A stretch of 64,000 nt of DNA from Limiplasma sp034927815 (lineage in GTDB: Bacteria; Bacillota; Clostridia; Christensenellales; Aristaeellaceae): the NCBI GenBank assembly GCA_034927815.1, contig JAYFPK010000004.1, positions 62,001-126,000 on the forward strand. The letters are read 5' to 3'. Both the position numbers and the translations under genes were made by a program. A model generated the notes under the pieces. It did no database searches, was not told the origin of the DNA, and saw only the letters and a program-made list of their open reading frames with translations. The first letter of the stretch is position 1. Each line of letters begins with the position of its first letter. Below are positions 16,699 through 25,468 of this stretch, one piece after another.

Positions 16699-19157
16699 AT
16701 CGGGATGGAAGAAAACAGGGCGCGGCAGGCCGAACCGGGAAGCCCGTGTCCAGGGGAAACGATAAGCCGTCAGGAACCGGAAGGCCCGCTGCCGGTGGGA
16801 AGCCCGCGCCCAGGAGCGGTGATAAGCCGCTGGCGGGTGGAAGACCTACGGCTGGCGGAAGGGCTATGCCTGGAGATGCCGATAGGCCGACAGGGGCCGG
16901 AAGGCCCGCTCCCGGCGGGAAGCCCGCGCCCAGGGGAGGCTATAAACCGCTGGCAGGTGGAAGGCCTGCCACTGGCGGAAGGGCCGTGCCTGGAGGTACC
17001 GATAAGCCGTCAGGAATCGGAAGGTCCGCTCCCGGCGGGAAGCCCGTGCCCAGGAGCGGTTCTAAGCCGCTGGCAGGTGGAAGGCCCGCCACTGGCGGAA
17101 GGACCGTATCTGGAAATACCGATAGGCCGACAGGGACCGGAAGGCCCGCTCCCGGCGGGAAGCCCGCGCCCAGGGGAGACTATAAGCCGCTGGCAGGTGG
17201 AAGGCCCACGGCTGGTGGAAGGACCGTATCTGGAGATAATGATAGGCCATCAGGAACCGGAAGGCCCACTCCTAGCGGGAAGCCCGCGCCCAGGGGAGGC
17301 TATAAACCGCTGGCAGGTGGAAGGCCCACGGCTGGTGGAAGGACCGTATCTGGAGATAATGATAAGCCGTCAGGAATCGGAAGACCTGTTCCTGGCGGAA
17401 AGCCCGCGCCCAGAAGCGGTTATAAGCCGTTGGCGGGTGGAAGGCCCGCCACTGGCGGAAGGACCGTATCTCGAGATAATGATAGGCCGGCAGGAACCGG
17501 AAGGCCCGCCGCTGGTGGGGCCGGTGAAAACAGAAGGCATGAGGGCGTAGCCGCGCCCCGGCAGGACGGAGGAAGGCCCTTTGCGGGGGAAAGACCCTCC
17601 GGCAGAGGACCCGCATCCCCTTTGAGGTCCTTTTCCCGCCCCGTTGCGGCCCCTCGGCCTGCTTCCCGTTCTGGTCCCCGCCCCGCCGCGGCCCCCCGGC
17701 CTGCAAGCGGTCAGGGCCCTCGGCCTGTTTTCCGTTCTGATCCCCGGCCCGTAGGCGGCCAAGGTCCGCGTCCCTTTGCCCGGCCTGTTTCCCCGTCTCC
17801 CCAGGAGTCCACGGGGCTTTCCCCTGGAGCCCGCCGGATGGCTTTGGAGGTGCTCAGGGACGTTCATGAAAACGGGGCCTACGCGGCCCTGGCCCTGAAC
17901 CAGCGCTTGGGGAATGCGCGGCTGAATCCCGCGGATCGCCGCCTGGTGACCCGCATCGTCTACGGTACCCTGGAAAACCAGATTCAGTTGGATTTTGCCC
18001 TGGACAGGCTTATGGACCACCCCACCCGGGAGCCCGTTCAGCGGGACATTTTGCGCCTGAGCGCCTGCCAGATCCTCTTTCACGACCGGGTGCCGGACAG
18101 CGCCGCCGTCAACGAGGGGGTGAACCTGGCCAAGGCCCTGGGCATGGAGGGCGCCGCGGGCTTCCTGAACGCCGTGCTGCGCAACTTGGTACGGAGCAAG
18201 GAAGAGATTCCCTGGCCCAAGGAGGAGGACGGGCTGAGGGAGTATCTGCATATCATGGGCAGCATGCCCCTGTGGATCGTGGACCGCCTGACGGAGGCCT
18301 ATGGCCCCCAGGAGGCCAAGGCGATTGTGATGCACCGGGCCCAGAGCCACCCCATGGTGCTGCGGCCCAATATGATGCGCCTCATGGACGCCCAGTTTGA
18401 GGAACTCCTGGAGCGCAAGGTCTGGCAGGCAAAGCCCGGCTTGACTCCCCACGCTTATTTGGTGGAGGGGGCTGCGGAGCTCACCCTGGACAGGGACTAT
18501 CAAAACGGCCTTTATTCCATCCAGGGCCAGAGCAGCATGCTGGCGGCGGAGGCCGTTCAGGCCCGGCCCGGCATGAAGGTGCTGGACGCCTGTGCGGCCC
18601 CGGGAGGCAAAAGCGCCTACCTGTGCGAGGCCATGCAAGGCACGGGCCGGGTGTATGCCTGGGAGCTGCACGAGAAGCGGGCCATGCTGCTGGAAAGCGC
18701 CAAGCGGAGGCTGGGCCTGGAGAACCTGCGGATCAGCGTGCGGGACGCCGCCGAGCCCAAGCCCGATATGGAGGGCACCTTGGACGCGGTGCTGCTGGAC
18801 GCCCCCTGCAGCGGCCTGGGGGTCATGGTGGAAAAGCCGGACCTGAAATACCGCATCCAGCCCGAGGATATTCCCGCCATTGTGGCCCAGCAGAAAAAGC
18901 TTCTGGAGGCCCTGTGCCGCTTCGTAAAGCCCGGCGGCCTTCTGGTGTACAGCACCTGCTCCATTTTGCCGGAGGAAAACGGGGAACAGGCCGCCTCCTT
19001 CCTGGAGGTCCACCCGGAGTTTTCCGTGGAGCCCTTGCCCACGTCCTTTCCCCAGGCGCTGCGGCAGCGGCAGACAGCCTTGGGCCTCCAGCTTCTGCCC
19101 CACCGGGACGAGGTGGAGGGCTTCTACATCGTGCGCTTGCGCAAGGCGAGGGCGTAG
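16695..19157 (+). CDS. rsmB: 16S rRNA m5C967 methyltransferase RsmB with long repetitive N-terminal extension
   Basis: An 820-aa protein; ordinary RsmB is about 430-450 aa. Residues from about 376 form the normal enzyme: a NusB-like domain (about 376-510), then a SAM-dependent methyltransferase domain with DACAAPGGK, LDAPCSG (Cys705) and YSTCS (Cys755, the catalytic pair). The first ~375 residues are low-complexity, rich in Gly, Pro, Arg and Lys. They consist of 13 consecutive 20-residue units followed by short APRPAS/GPRP-type repeats. The extension is in frame and its start is coupled to fmt (ATGA), so it is probably translated. It may act as a disordered RNA-binding tail, as basic tails do in some helicases; that is inference. 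Confidence 0.93.
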   Translation: MNRDGRKQGAAGRTGKPVSRGNDKPSGTGRPAAGGKPAPRSGDKPLAGGRPTAGGRAMPGDADRPTGAGRPAPGGKPAPRGGYKPLAGGRPATGGRAVPGGTDKPSGIGRSAPGGKPVPRSGSKPLAGGRPATGGRTVSGNTDRPTGTGRPAPGGKPAPRGDYKPLAGGRPTAGGRTVSGDNDRPSGTGRPTPSGKPAPRGGYKPLAGGRPTAGGRTVSGDNDKPSGIGRPVPGGKPAPRSGYKPLAGGRPATGGRTVSRDNDRPAGTGRPAAGGAGENRRHEGVAAPRQDGGRPFAGERPSGRGPASPLRSFSRPVAAPRPASRSGPRPAAAPRPASGQGPRPVFRSDPRPVGGQGPRPFARPVSPSPQESTGLSPGARRMALEVLRDVHENGAYAALALNQRLGNARLNPADRRLVTRIVYGTLENQIQLDFALDRLMDHPTREPVQRDILRLSACQILFHDRVPDSAAVNEGVNLAKALGMEGAAGFLNAVLRNLVRSKEEIPWPKEEDGLREYLHIMGSMPLWIVDRLTEAYGPQEAKAIVMHRAQSHPMVLRPNMMRLMDAQFEELLERKVWQAKPGLTPHAYLVEGAAELTLDRDYQNGLYSIQGQSSMLAAEAVQARPGMKVLDACAAPGGKSAYLCEAMQGTGRVYAWELHEKRAMLLESAKRRLGLENLRISVRDAAEPKPDMEGTLDAVLLDAPCSGLGVMVEKPDLKYRIQPEDIPAIVAQQKKLLEALCRFVKPGGLLVYSTCSILPEENGEQAASFLEVHPEFSVEPLPTSFPQALRQRQTALGLQLLPHRDEVEGFYIVRLRKARA
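16741..17520 (+). repeat. Tandem repeat array, 60-bp units paired as 120-bp higher-order units
   Basis: Thirteen in-phase 60-bp units alternate between two types: units starting AAGCCCG (encoding KPxPRxxxKPLAGGRPxxGG) and units encoding RxVxGxxDRPxGxGRPxPGG. This gives about 6.5 copies of a 120-bp period inside rsmB. Neighbouring copies differ by a few substitutions, and the period never shifts, so the reading frame is always kept. Confidence 0.95.
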
Positions 19158-19159
19158 CC

Positions 19160-20287
19160 ATGGCCCACAAGCGCGTGCTGCTGGACTGCAGCCGGGAGGA
19201 AATAGCCGTCTACTTGGCCCGGATAGGCCAGCCCGCCTACCGGGCTGGGCAGCTCTTTGCCTGGCTGCACAAGGGCGTTCCCTTTTCCGAAATGCTGAAT
19301 TTGCCAAAGGACCTGCGGGAGCGGCTGGCTGCCGAATGCTACGACCTGCCCCTTTCCATCCACCAGGCCATCCCTTCCCAAAAGGACGACACGGTGAAGT
19401 TCCTTTTGGCCTGCGATGACGGCCATGTGATTGAAAGCGTGCTGATGCGCTATCACTACGGCTACACCCTGTGCATTTCCACCCAGGTGGGCTGCCTGAT
19501 GGGCTGCGCCTTCTGCGCCAGCACCCTGGGGGGCTGCGCCCGGGACCTTTCCGCCGGGGAGATGCTATCCCAGGTGCTTTTGGCGAACCGGTATTTGGAG
19601 GAAAAGGGCAAGGTGGGCCATGTGGTGCTCATGGGCAGCGGAGAGCCCTTGGTCAATTACGAGCAAACCGTGCGCTTCCTGCGGCTGGTGAACGATCCTC
19701 AGGGGCTGAACATCAGTCTCAGGAACATCTCCCTGAGCACCTGCGGCCTGGTCCCCGAGATGGGGCGGCTGGCCCGGGAGGGGCTGCCTGTGACCCTCAG
19801 CGTCTCCCTCCACGCCCCCAACGATGAGATCCGCCGGGAGATCATGCCCATTGCCAGGCGCTACCCCATGGAGGAGCTGATGGCCGCGGCCCGGGATTAC
19901 GTCAGGCGCACGGGCCGCCGGGTGGTGTTTGAGTACGCCTTAATCGGCGACCTCAACAGCCTGCCCGGCCATGCCAAGGAGCTGGCGGAGCTGCTGCGGG
20001 GCCTTCAATGCCATGTGAACCTGATTCCCCTGAACCCTGTGCCGGAGAGGGGCCTGGCCTCCGCCTCCCCCCAGGCGGTGAAGGCCTTTTTGGAGACCCT
20101 GGAAAGCCTTCATGTCTCCGCCACCGTTCGCAGGGAAATGGGGCAGGACATCAGCGGAGCCTGCGGGCAGCTGCGCAACCGGCACTTGAAAAGCCGGGAA
20201 AAACTTGATAGGATAATGGAGATGTCGGAAAAAGACCCGGAGGAAAGCCAGGGCTCGCCGGAGACCCAGGGCTTTCCCGGCGCGTGA
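19160..20287 (+). CDS. rlmN: Dual-specificity RNA methyltransferase RlmN
   Basis: A 375-aa radical SAM enzyme that methylates C2 of A2503 in 23S rRNA and A37 of some tRNAs. The CxxxCxxC cluster motif (Cys112, 116, 119) and the second conserved Cys near the C-terminus (Cys335, in SGACGQL) that forms the protein-RNA intermediate are present. The GEP motif reads MGSGEPLVNYE, with Ser where Met is usual (MGMGEP). The ATG at 19160 follows the rsmB stop by two bases with GAGGG upstream. The last ~25 residues are a variable acidic tail. Confidence 0.95.
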   Translation: MAHKRVLLDCSREEIAVYLARIGQPAYRAGQLFAWLHKGVPFSEMLNLPKDLRERLAAECYDLPLSIHQAIPSQKDDTVKFLLACDDGHVIESVLMRYHYGYTLCISTQVGCLMGCAFCASTLGGCARDLSAGEMLSQVLLANRYLEEKGKVGHVVLMGSGEPLVNYEQTVRFLRLVNDPQGLNISLRNISLSTCGLVPEMGRLAREGLPVTLSVSLHAPNDEIRREIMPIARRYPMEELMAAARDYVRRTGRRVVFEYALIGDLNSLPGHAKELAELLRGLQCHVNLIPLNPVPERGLASASPQAVKAFLETLESLHVSATVRREMGQDISGACGQLRNRHLKSREKLDRIMEMSEKDPEESQGSPETQGFPGA

Positions 20288-20303
20288 AGAGGGTGAAAGC
20301 GGC

Positions 20304-21014
20304 GTGTTGATTCATACAAAGACTCACAGGGGATTGGTGCGGGCCTCTAACCAGGATACCCTGCTGGTGGCCGCCAAGGCCTACGGCGTGGCGGACGGCA
20401 TGGGCGGCCACAACGGCGGGGAAACCGCCAGCCGGGTGGCGGTCCAGGTGCTCACCAACGCTTTGAAGGGCAAGGCGCCCCAGGAGCAGGCCCTGCGCAC
20501 CGCCGTTCAGGCCGCCAACCGCCGCGTCTTTGAGATGGGCAGCCGGGACGCCAAGCTCTCCGGCATGGGCACCACAGTGACGCTGCTGTGGGAAGGAGCC
20601 CGGGAGATGCTCATCGCCCATGTGGGGGACAGCCGGGCCTACCTGTACCGGGACAAGGAGCTGGTCCGCCAGACCGAGGACCATTCCATGGTGGCGGAGT
20701 TGGTGAAAAACAAGGTGATCACCCCGGAGATGGCGGCCAACCATCCCTACCGCAGCGTGATCACCCGGGCCCTGGGCATCGATCCCATGGTGACGCCGGA
20801 TGTGATCCGGGTGGAAAAGAAGCTGGAGGATATCTGGCTGGTTTGCAGCGACGGTTTGTACAACATGGTGCCTGACGACCAGATCGCCGAGGCCTTGGGG
20901 GCGCTTTCCCTGGAAAGGGCGGCGGAGAAGCTGCTGGAGCTGGCCATCGACCATGGCGGCCAGGATAACATCAGCTTTGTGCTGGGCCGCGTTACGGAGG
21001 TGGAAGCGCCATGA
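20304..21014 (+). CDS. prpC: PP2C-family Ser/Thr protein phosphatase (PrpC/Stp)
   Basis: A 236-aa metal-dependent phosphatase that reverses the phosphorylation done by the adjacent kinase. Metal-binding motifs are visible as SNQD near residue 15, VADGMGGHNGGE, HVGDSRAY, and the terminal GGQDNIS. The start is GTG at 20304 with AGGGTG upstream. It overlaps prkC by 4 bp (ATGA), the standard Bacillota arrangement. Confidence 0.95.
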   Translation: MLIHTKTHRGLVRASNQDTLLVAAKAYGVADGMGGHNGGETASRVAVQVLTNALKGKAPQEQALRTAVQAANRRVFEMGSRDAKLSGMGTTVTLLWEGAREMLIAHVGDSRAYLYRDKELVRQTEDHSMVAELVKNKVITPEMAANHPYRSVITRALGIDPMVTPDVIRVEKKLEDIWLVCSDGLYNMVPDDQIAEALGALSLERAAEKLLELAIDHGGQDNISFVLGRVTEVEAP

Positions 21015-22909
21015 TGAAGGGCATGGTCTTTGCCGAAAGGTATAAGCTGGCGGATTTTATCGGCCAGGGCGGCATGTCCTTGGTGTACCGGGCGGTGGAT
21101 ATCCGCACCGGCCACAGCGTGGCTGTGAAAATCCTCAAAAGCGAATACAACAGCGACAAGGAGTTTCTGGAGCGCTTTCAGCGGGAGGCCCAGGCCGCCA
21201 GCCTGATGTCCCACCACAACATCGTCAATCTGCTGGACGTGGGGGTGGAGGGGGAGTACCGCTATTTGGTGCTGGAGTATGTCAGCGGCAACACCCTCAA
21301 AGAGATCATCCGCCAAAAGGGATGCCTGAGCACCAACACCGCCATCCAGATCACCATCCGCATCCTCAGCGCTTTGCAGCACGCCCATGACAACGGCATC
21401 GTCCACAGGGACATCAAGCCCCAAAACGTGCTGGTGCACAGCGACGGCCATGTGAAGGTGGCGGACTTCGGCATCGCCCGCATGACCAACGCCCTGACCA
21501 TCGGCAAAAAGGATACGGTGGTGGGCTCCGTCCATTATTCCTCCCCGGAGCAGGCCACCGGCGCCGTGGTGGACTATACCAGCGATATCTATTCCACCGG
21601 CGTGGTGCTCTATGAGATGCTCACCGGCCACGTGCCCTTTACCGGGGATACCCCGGTGGCCGTGGCGATGCAGCACATCAAGGCGGCTCCGCCCCCCATT
21701 GCGGATTTCAACCCGGAGGTACCTTCGGCGGTGGTGGCCGTGGTGATGAAGGCCATGGAGAAATCCCCCAAGAAGCGCTACCAGAGCGCCCGGGAGATGG
21801 CCGACGCCCTGGCCCGGGCCCGGGACGGCAAGGAGGACCCCCTCAGCGCGCCCCTGCCCACCGGTTCCTGCGCGGTGAAGCCCAAGCCCTCCGGGAACGG
21901 CCAGTTCAAGCGCCCGGCGGATTTCCGGGGAGGTGGGCTCCAAACCAGCCGCAGCAGCCCCTCCCGCCCGGCGATCCGGCACAGGCCCGCCTGGTGGCTC
22001 ACGGTCTTGCTGGTGGTGGCGGTGCTGGGGGTGCTGGCCCTGGGTATGATCCAAATCTATAACCAGGTAGCCACCAGCGCGGTGGCCCCGGAGCTGGTGG
22101 ACCTGACCGTGGAGGAAGCCCAGGCCCTGGCCCGCAGGGCCGGGCTTAACCTGGAGCACCGTGAAGTCAACCACGACACCATTCCCGCGGGTATCATCAT
22201 CTCCCAGACCCCGGAGGCGGACACCCCCATGGTAAAGGGGGACAGCGTGGTGGTCACGGTGAGCCTGGGACCGGTGACCTCCCTGACCCCAAACTTGGTG
22301 GGGCTGCCCCTGGAGAAGGCCGCCGCCAGACTCAAGGAAAAGAACCTGGGGATGGTGGTGTTCAAGATCGCCTCCACCGAGCCTGTGGACCAGGTGATTT
22401 CCCAAAACCCCGTGGAGGGGCAGCCCAGCCCTGTGGGCATGGAGGTGGAGGTCACCGTTTCCGGGGGCATCACCATGGTGCCCGACGCCTCCGGCAGGGA
22501 TTATGAGGCGGCGTTGGCTCTTTTGCAAGAGAATCAGCTCACCGTGGGCAAGCTGGAATATGTCGAGGTGGAAGATGAAAAGCTCATCGGCCAGGTGGTG
22601 GCCCAATCGCCCACCGCGGGCACCATGGCGATCCTGAACGCCCAGGTGACGCTGACCATCGCCAAGAAGGGCAAGGCCTACCACTCGGAGGTCAGCGTGA
22701 GCTTGCCCCAGTCGGCGGAAAGCCGCATGCTGCGGGTGATTCTCCTGGAGGAGGGCAAGGAAGTGGAGCAGTATGTCAGCGCCGTGCCCGCCAGCGCCAC
22801 GGGCACCTCTTTGCTGGTGCCGCTGTCCTCGGATACCGGGGGGACGCTGGTGTGCCGGATCTATGTGGGCGACGTGCTATGGGATGAACGGGAGGTTCAA
22901 CTGCAGTGA
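21011..22909 (+). CDS. prkC: Ser/Thr protein kinase with PASTA domains (PrkC/PknB)
   Basis: A 632-aa membrane kinase sensing muropeptides or cell-wall precursors. The cytoplasmic kinase domain (about 10-272) has the P-loop GQGGMSLVYRA, Lys40, HRDIKPQN with catalytic Asp134, and DFGIAR. After a basic linker comes one membrane helix (about 327-350). Three extracellular PASTA domains follow (about 357-423, 424-490, 491-557). A final ~75-residue beta-rich segment is not a clear PASTA. It is co-translated with prpC and rsgA. Confidence 0.95.
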   Translation: MMKGMVFAERYKLADFIGQGGMSLVYRAVDIRTGHSVAVKILKSEYNSDKEFLERFQREAQAASLMSHHNIVNLLDVGVEGEYRYLVLEYVSGNTLKEIIRQKGCLSTNTAIQITIRILSALQHAHDNGIVHRDIKPQNVLVHSDGHVKVADFGIARMTNALTIGKKDTVVGSVHYSSPEQATGAVVDYTSDIYSTGVVLYEMLTGHVPFTGDTPVAVAMQHIKAAPPPIADFNPEVPSAVVAVVMKAMEKSPKKRYQSAREMADALARARDGKEDPLSAPLPTGSCAVKPKPSGNGQFKRPADFRGGGLQTSRSSPSRPAIRHRPAWWLTVLLVVAVLGVLALGMIQIYNQVATSAVAPELVDLTVEEAQALARRAGLNLEHREVNHDTIPAGIIISQTPEADTPMVKGDSVVVTVSLGPVTSLTPNLVGLPLEKAAARLKEKNLGMVVFKIASTEPVDQVISQNPVEGQPSPVGMEVEVTVSGGITMVPDASGRDYEAALALLQENQLTVGKLEYVEVEDEKLIGQVVAQSPTAGTMAILNAQVTLTIAKKGKAYHSEVSVSLPQSAESRMLRVILLEEGKEVEQYVSAVPASATGTSLLVPLSSDTGGTLVCRIYVGDVLWDEREVQLQ

Positions 22910-23805
22910 CCTTAGCAAGGGACGGGTTGCCTCGGGGACTAATCGTCAAAGGCGTAGGCGGCCTGTATTACGTCCAGGGGGAGGACGGGCAGCTTCATGT
23001 GCTGCGGGCCAAGGGCAAGTTTCGCAAGCTGAACATGACCCCCTTGGTGGGGGACCGGGTGGCCTACACCCCGGATAAGGGGGAGGAGCACGGCTGGCTG
23101 GAGGAGATCCTGCCCCGGGACAGCGTGCTGGTCCGGCCGCCGGTAGCCAATGTGCGCACCATTCTAGTGGTGATCGCCCCCCAGCCCGCCCCGGATTACC
23201 TCCTGGTGGACCTGCTGCTGGCTATGGCCTATGAGCAGGGGATCGAACCGGCGCTGGTGGTGAACAAATGCGACCTGGACCCGGACATCGCCCGGGAGGC
23301 CGGGGAGATGTACCGGGGGCTGAAGCTCCCCATTCTTCCGGCCAGCGCCGAAACAGGGGAGGGCCTGGGGGAGGTGGCCCGGGTTATGGCCCAGGGCATC
23401 TGCTGCTTCGCGGGGCAATCCGGGGTGGGCAAGAGCACGCTGCTGGGGAAGATCACGGGGCTTTCCCTGGAGACGGGGGAGATCAGCCGCAAGATCAGCC
23501 GGGGCAGGCACACCACCCGCCATGTGCAGCTCCTTTCCCAGGGCGGCTTTACGGTGCTGGATACGCCTGGGTTCAGCCTTTTGGAGCCCTGGGAGAACCT
23601 GGAGCCCATCCGCCTGAAGGAATTCTATCCCGAGTTCGCCTCCTACGAGGGGCTGTGCAAATTCGCGCCCTGCTATCATTTCAGCGAGCCGGGCTGCGCG
23701 GTGCTCAAAGCGGCCCGGGACGGGGAACTCTCCGGGGAGCGGCTTGGGCGGTATCATCTTTTGCTGCAAAAGATACAAAAAGCATGGAGGGAACGGTATG
23801 AGTAA
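22906..23805 (+). CDS. rsgA: Ribosome small subunit-dependent GTPase A
   Basis: A 299-aa circularly permuted GTPase acting late in 30S maturation. An N-terminal OB fold (about 10-75) is followed by the permuted motifs NKCDL (G4), GQSGVGKSTL (G1) and DTPGF (G3). A C-terminal zinc finger shows CKFAPCYHFSEPGCAV. The start is GTG at 22906 overlapping the prkC stop (GTGA), with GGGAGG upstream. The 3' end overlaps rpe by 8 bp. Confidence 0.95.
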   Translation: MTLARDGLPRGLIVKGVGGLYYVQGEDGQLHVLRAKGKFRKLNMTPLVGDRVAYTPDKGEEHGWLEEILPRDSVLVRPPVANVRTILVVIAPQPAPDYLLVDLLLAMAYEQGIEPALVVNKCDLDPDIAREAGEMYRGLKLPILPASAETGEGLGEVARVMAQGICCFAGQSGVGKSTLLGKITGLSLETGEISRKISRGRHTTRHVQLLSQGGFTVLDTPGFSLLEPWENLEPIRLKEFYPEFASYEGLCKFAPCYHFSEPGCAVLKAARDGELSGERLGRYHLLLQKIQKAWRERYE

Positions 23806-24430
23806 GCTGGCGGCGTCTATTTTGGCCGGGGATGTCCTGCGCCTGGGGGAAGCGGGGCGACTGGTGGTGGACGCGGGGTGCGATTATTTGCACTTTGACA
23901 TCATGGACGGGGTGTTTGTGCCCAACCTTTCCTTTGGACCCCATGTGCTGGAGGGCCTCAAGAAGGAGGTTCACGCGGTGTACGATACCCACCTGATGGT
24001 GGCGGATCCCTTGGCGTTGCTGGAGGCCTTCATCAAGGCGGGCTCCGACCGGATTACCGTCCATGTGGAGGCCAAGCATTTTGAGGAGAGCCTGGCGAGG
24101 ATCCGGGAGGCGGGCCTTCAGGTGGGCGCGTCCTTGAAGCCCGCCACCCCCGCCGCCGCGTTGGTTCCTTATTTCGACCAGCTGGATCTGATTTTGGTGA
24201 TGTCCGTGGAGCCGGGCTTTGGGGGGCAGAAGCTGATCCCCTCCCAGGTGGAGAAGATACGGGAGCTGCGCTTGTTGGGCTTTACGGGAGAAATCGAGGT
24301 GGACGGCGGCATCACTGTGGAAAACGCCCCGCTTTTGGCCCAGGCCGGAGCCACTACGCTGGTGATGGGCACCTCGTTTTTCAAGGCGGAAAATCCCAAG
24401 GCTGTGGCCCAGGCTGTGCATGGGTTCTGA
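23798..24430 (+). CDS. rpe: Ribulose-phosphate 3-epimerase
   Basis: A 210-aa TIM-barrel enzyme interconverting ribulose-5-P and xylulose-5-P in the pentose phosphate pathway. Family motifs: SILAGD, the metal-binding FDIMDGVFVPN, THLMV, and VEPGFGGQ (usually VNPGFGGQ). The ATG at 23798 has GGAGGG upstream and overlaps the end of rsgA. Last large gene of the priA-rpe cluster. Confidence 0.95.
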   Translation: MSKLAASILAGDVLRLGEAGRLVVDAGCDYLHFDIMDGVFVPNLSFGPHVLEGLKKEVHAVYDTHLMVADPLALLEAFIKAGSDRITVHVEAKHFEESLARIREAGLQVGASLKPATPAAALVPYFDQLDLILVMSVEPGFGGQKLIPSQVEKIRELRLLGFTGEIEVDGGITVENAPLLAQAGATTLVMGTSFFKAENPKAVAQAVHGF

Positions 24431-24486
24431 CATGGGGGGAATCCTAAGCCCAGGTTGTTGAACCGGGGCCGGAAAGGAGAATCTCC

Positions 24487-24621
24487 ATGGAGAAGGAAGC
24501 CCAGCGAATCGCGGAGGAAAGCCAGGCCAGGGAGGAAGAAACCCGCCGCATGGAAAAGAAGCCCTTGTTCCGGTTGGAAAAGCGGGATCCCAAAATGGCG
24601 GGGAACAAGCTGCTGCATTAA
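24487..24621 (+). CDS. Small highly charged protein, 44 aa, unknown
   Basis: An open frame beginning MEKEAQRIAEESQAREEE and ending KLLH. Nearly half its residues are Glu, Lys, Arg or Asp, and the N-terminal half should form an amphipathic helix. An AAAGGAGA site six bases before the ATG is as good as that of any gene here. It lies 56 bp after rpe and before the terminator at 24659-24692, so it would be the last gene of the operon. No family is recognised. Confidence 0.55.
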   Translation: MEKEAQRIAEESQAREEETRRMEKKPLFRLEKRDPKMAGNKLLH

Positions 24622-24658
24622 GCAAAAAGTGGGAAAAAGCCGCGTTTTTCCCGGCGAG

Positions 24659-24692
24659 AAAGGTCCATACGGGAAGGCCGTATGGACCTTTT
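24659..24692 (+). terminator. Strong terminator of the priA-rpe cluster
   Basis: AAAGGTCCATACGG (24659-24672) pairs perfectly with CCGTATGGACCTTT (24678-24691) around a 5-nt loop, ending in four Ts. An outer CCGGC/GCCGG pair extends it. The A-rich left arm means it could also work on the minus strand. Confidence 0.8.
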
Positions 24693-24789
24693 GCCGGCGC
24701 AAAGGGAATTGCGACGCTATGGCGCTTTGCAAAAAAGCGGGGCCTCCTTGGCCGGGATGGCTTTTCAGGGCCCCGGAAGACGCGGCGCT

Positions 24790-24817
24790 TTGCATCCCTG
24801 GCGGAATCTGGTATAAT
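24790..24817 (+). promoter_or_regulatory. Promoter of the cyclophilin gene
   Basis: TTGCAT (24790-24795) and TATAAT (24812-24817, with upstream TGG) are 16 bp apart. The expected start near 24824 lies downstream of an in-frame ATG at 24816 and so favours GTG 24876 as the start codon. Confidence 0.7.
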
Positions 24818-24875
24818 GGGACGGCGCGACGCGCAAAAAGCCATTCCTCAGGATGGCGCGAAGGGAAGAGATAAA

Positions 24876-25391
24876 GTGCCCAATCCAACGTTTACGATCA
24901 CCATGGAAAACGGCGGCGTGATGAGCGGCGAACTGTACCCGGATATTGCCCCCCAGTCCGTGGGGAACTTCATTGAGCTGGCCAACAGCGGGTTTTACGA
25001 CGGGCTGATCTTTCACCGGTGTATCCCCGGGTTCATGATCCAGGGCGGCTGCCCCCAGGGCACAGGCACCGGCGGGCCGGGATACCACATCAAGGGAGAG
25101 TTCGCCAAAAACGGCGTCCAAAATCCCCTCAAGCATACCCACGGGGTGCTGAGCATGGCCCGGAGCATGATGAACGACTCCGCGGGCTCCCAGTTCTTTG
25201 TGATGACCAGCACCAGCCCCCACCTGGACGGCTCCTACGCGGCCTTTGGCAAGGTGACCCAGGGCGCGGAGGTGGCGGACGCCATCGTGGCCCAGCCCAC
25301 GGACCGGAGCGACCGGCCCGCCACCCCCCAGAAGATCGCCAGCATCCGGGTGGAAACCCACGGGCAGAGCTACCCCTTTGACAAGCTGTAA
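24876..25391 (+). CDS. Cyclophilin-type peptidyl-prolyl cis-trans isomerase
   Basis: A 171-aa cytoplasmic cyclophilin that speeds Xaa-Pro isomerisation during folding. The catalytic and substrate-binding residues are in FHRCIPGFMIQGG, MARSMMNDSAGSQFFVM and HLDGSYAAFGKV. There is no signal peptide. I chose GTG 24876 because AGGGAAGAG precedes it and the ATG at 24816 overlaps the -10 element. It is monocistronic and convergent with the nitroreductase. Confidence 0.92.
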   Translation: MPNPTFTITMENGGVMSGELYPDIAPQSVGNFIELANSGFYDGLIFHRCIPGFMIQGGCPQGTGTGGPGYHIKGEFAKNGVQNPLKHTHGVLSMARSMMNDSAGSQFFVMTSTSPHLDGSYAAFGKVTQGAEVADAIVAQPTDRSDRPATPQKIASIRVETHGQSYPFDKL

Positions 25392-25426
25392 GAAGCGCGC
25401 TGTCAGGGGCGGCGACCCAACAGCCC

Positions 25427-25468
25427 CATACCAAAGCGCAGAGCATTCCTGCTCTGCGCTTTGGTATG
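25427..25468. terminator. Perfect 19-bp hairpin between convergent genes
   Basis: CATACCAAAGCGCAGAGCA (25427-25445) and its exact complement (25450-25468) flank a TTCC loop. It has no T-run on either side, so it is not a textbook Rho-independent terminator, though its position between two convergent genes suggests 3'-end formation or protection. Confidence 0.6.

Noticed and set aside
16741..17520. CRISPR array
   Set aside because: The units are contiguous with no unique spacers and lie in frame inside a coding region.
16705..17550. A 281-aa open frame in the +1 frame of the rsmB repeats
   Set aside because: The 60/120-bp unit is a multiple of three without stops in this frame, so the opening is a by-product of the repeat; the frame ends with the repeats and has no ribosome-binding site.
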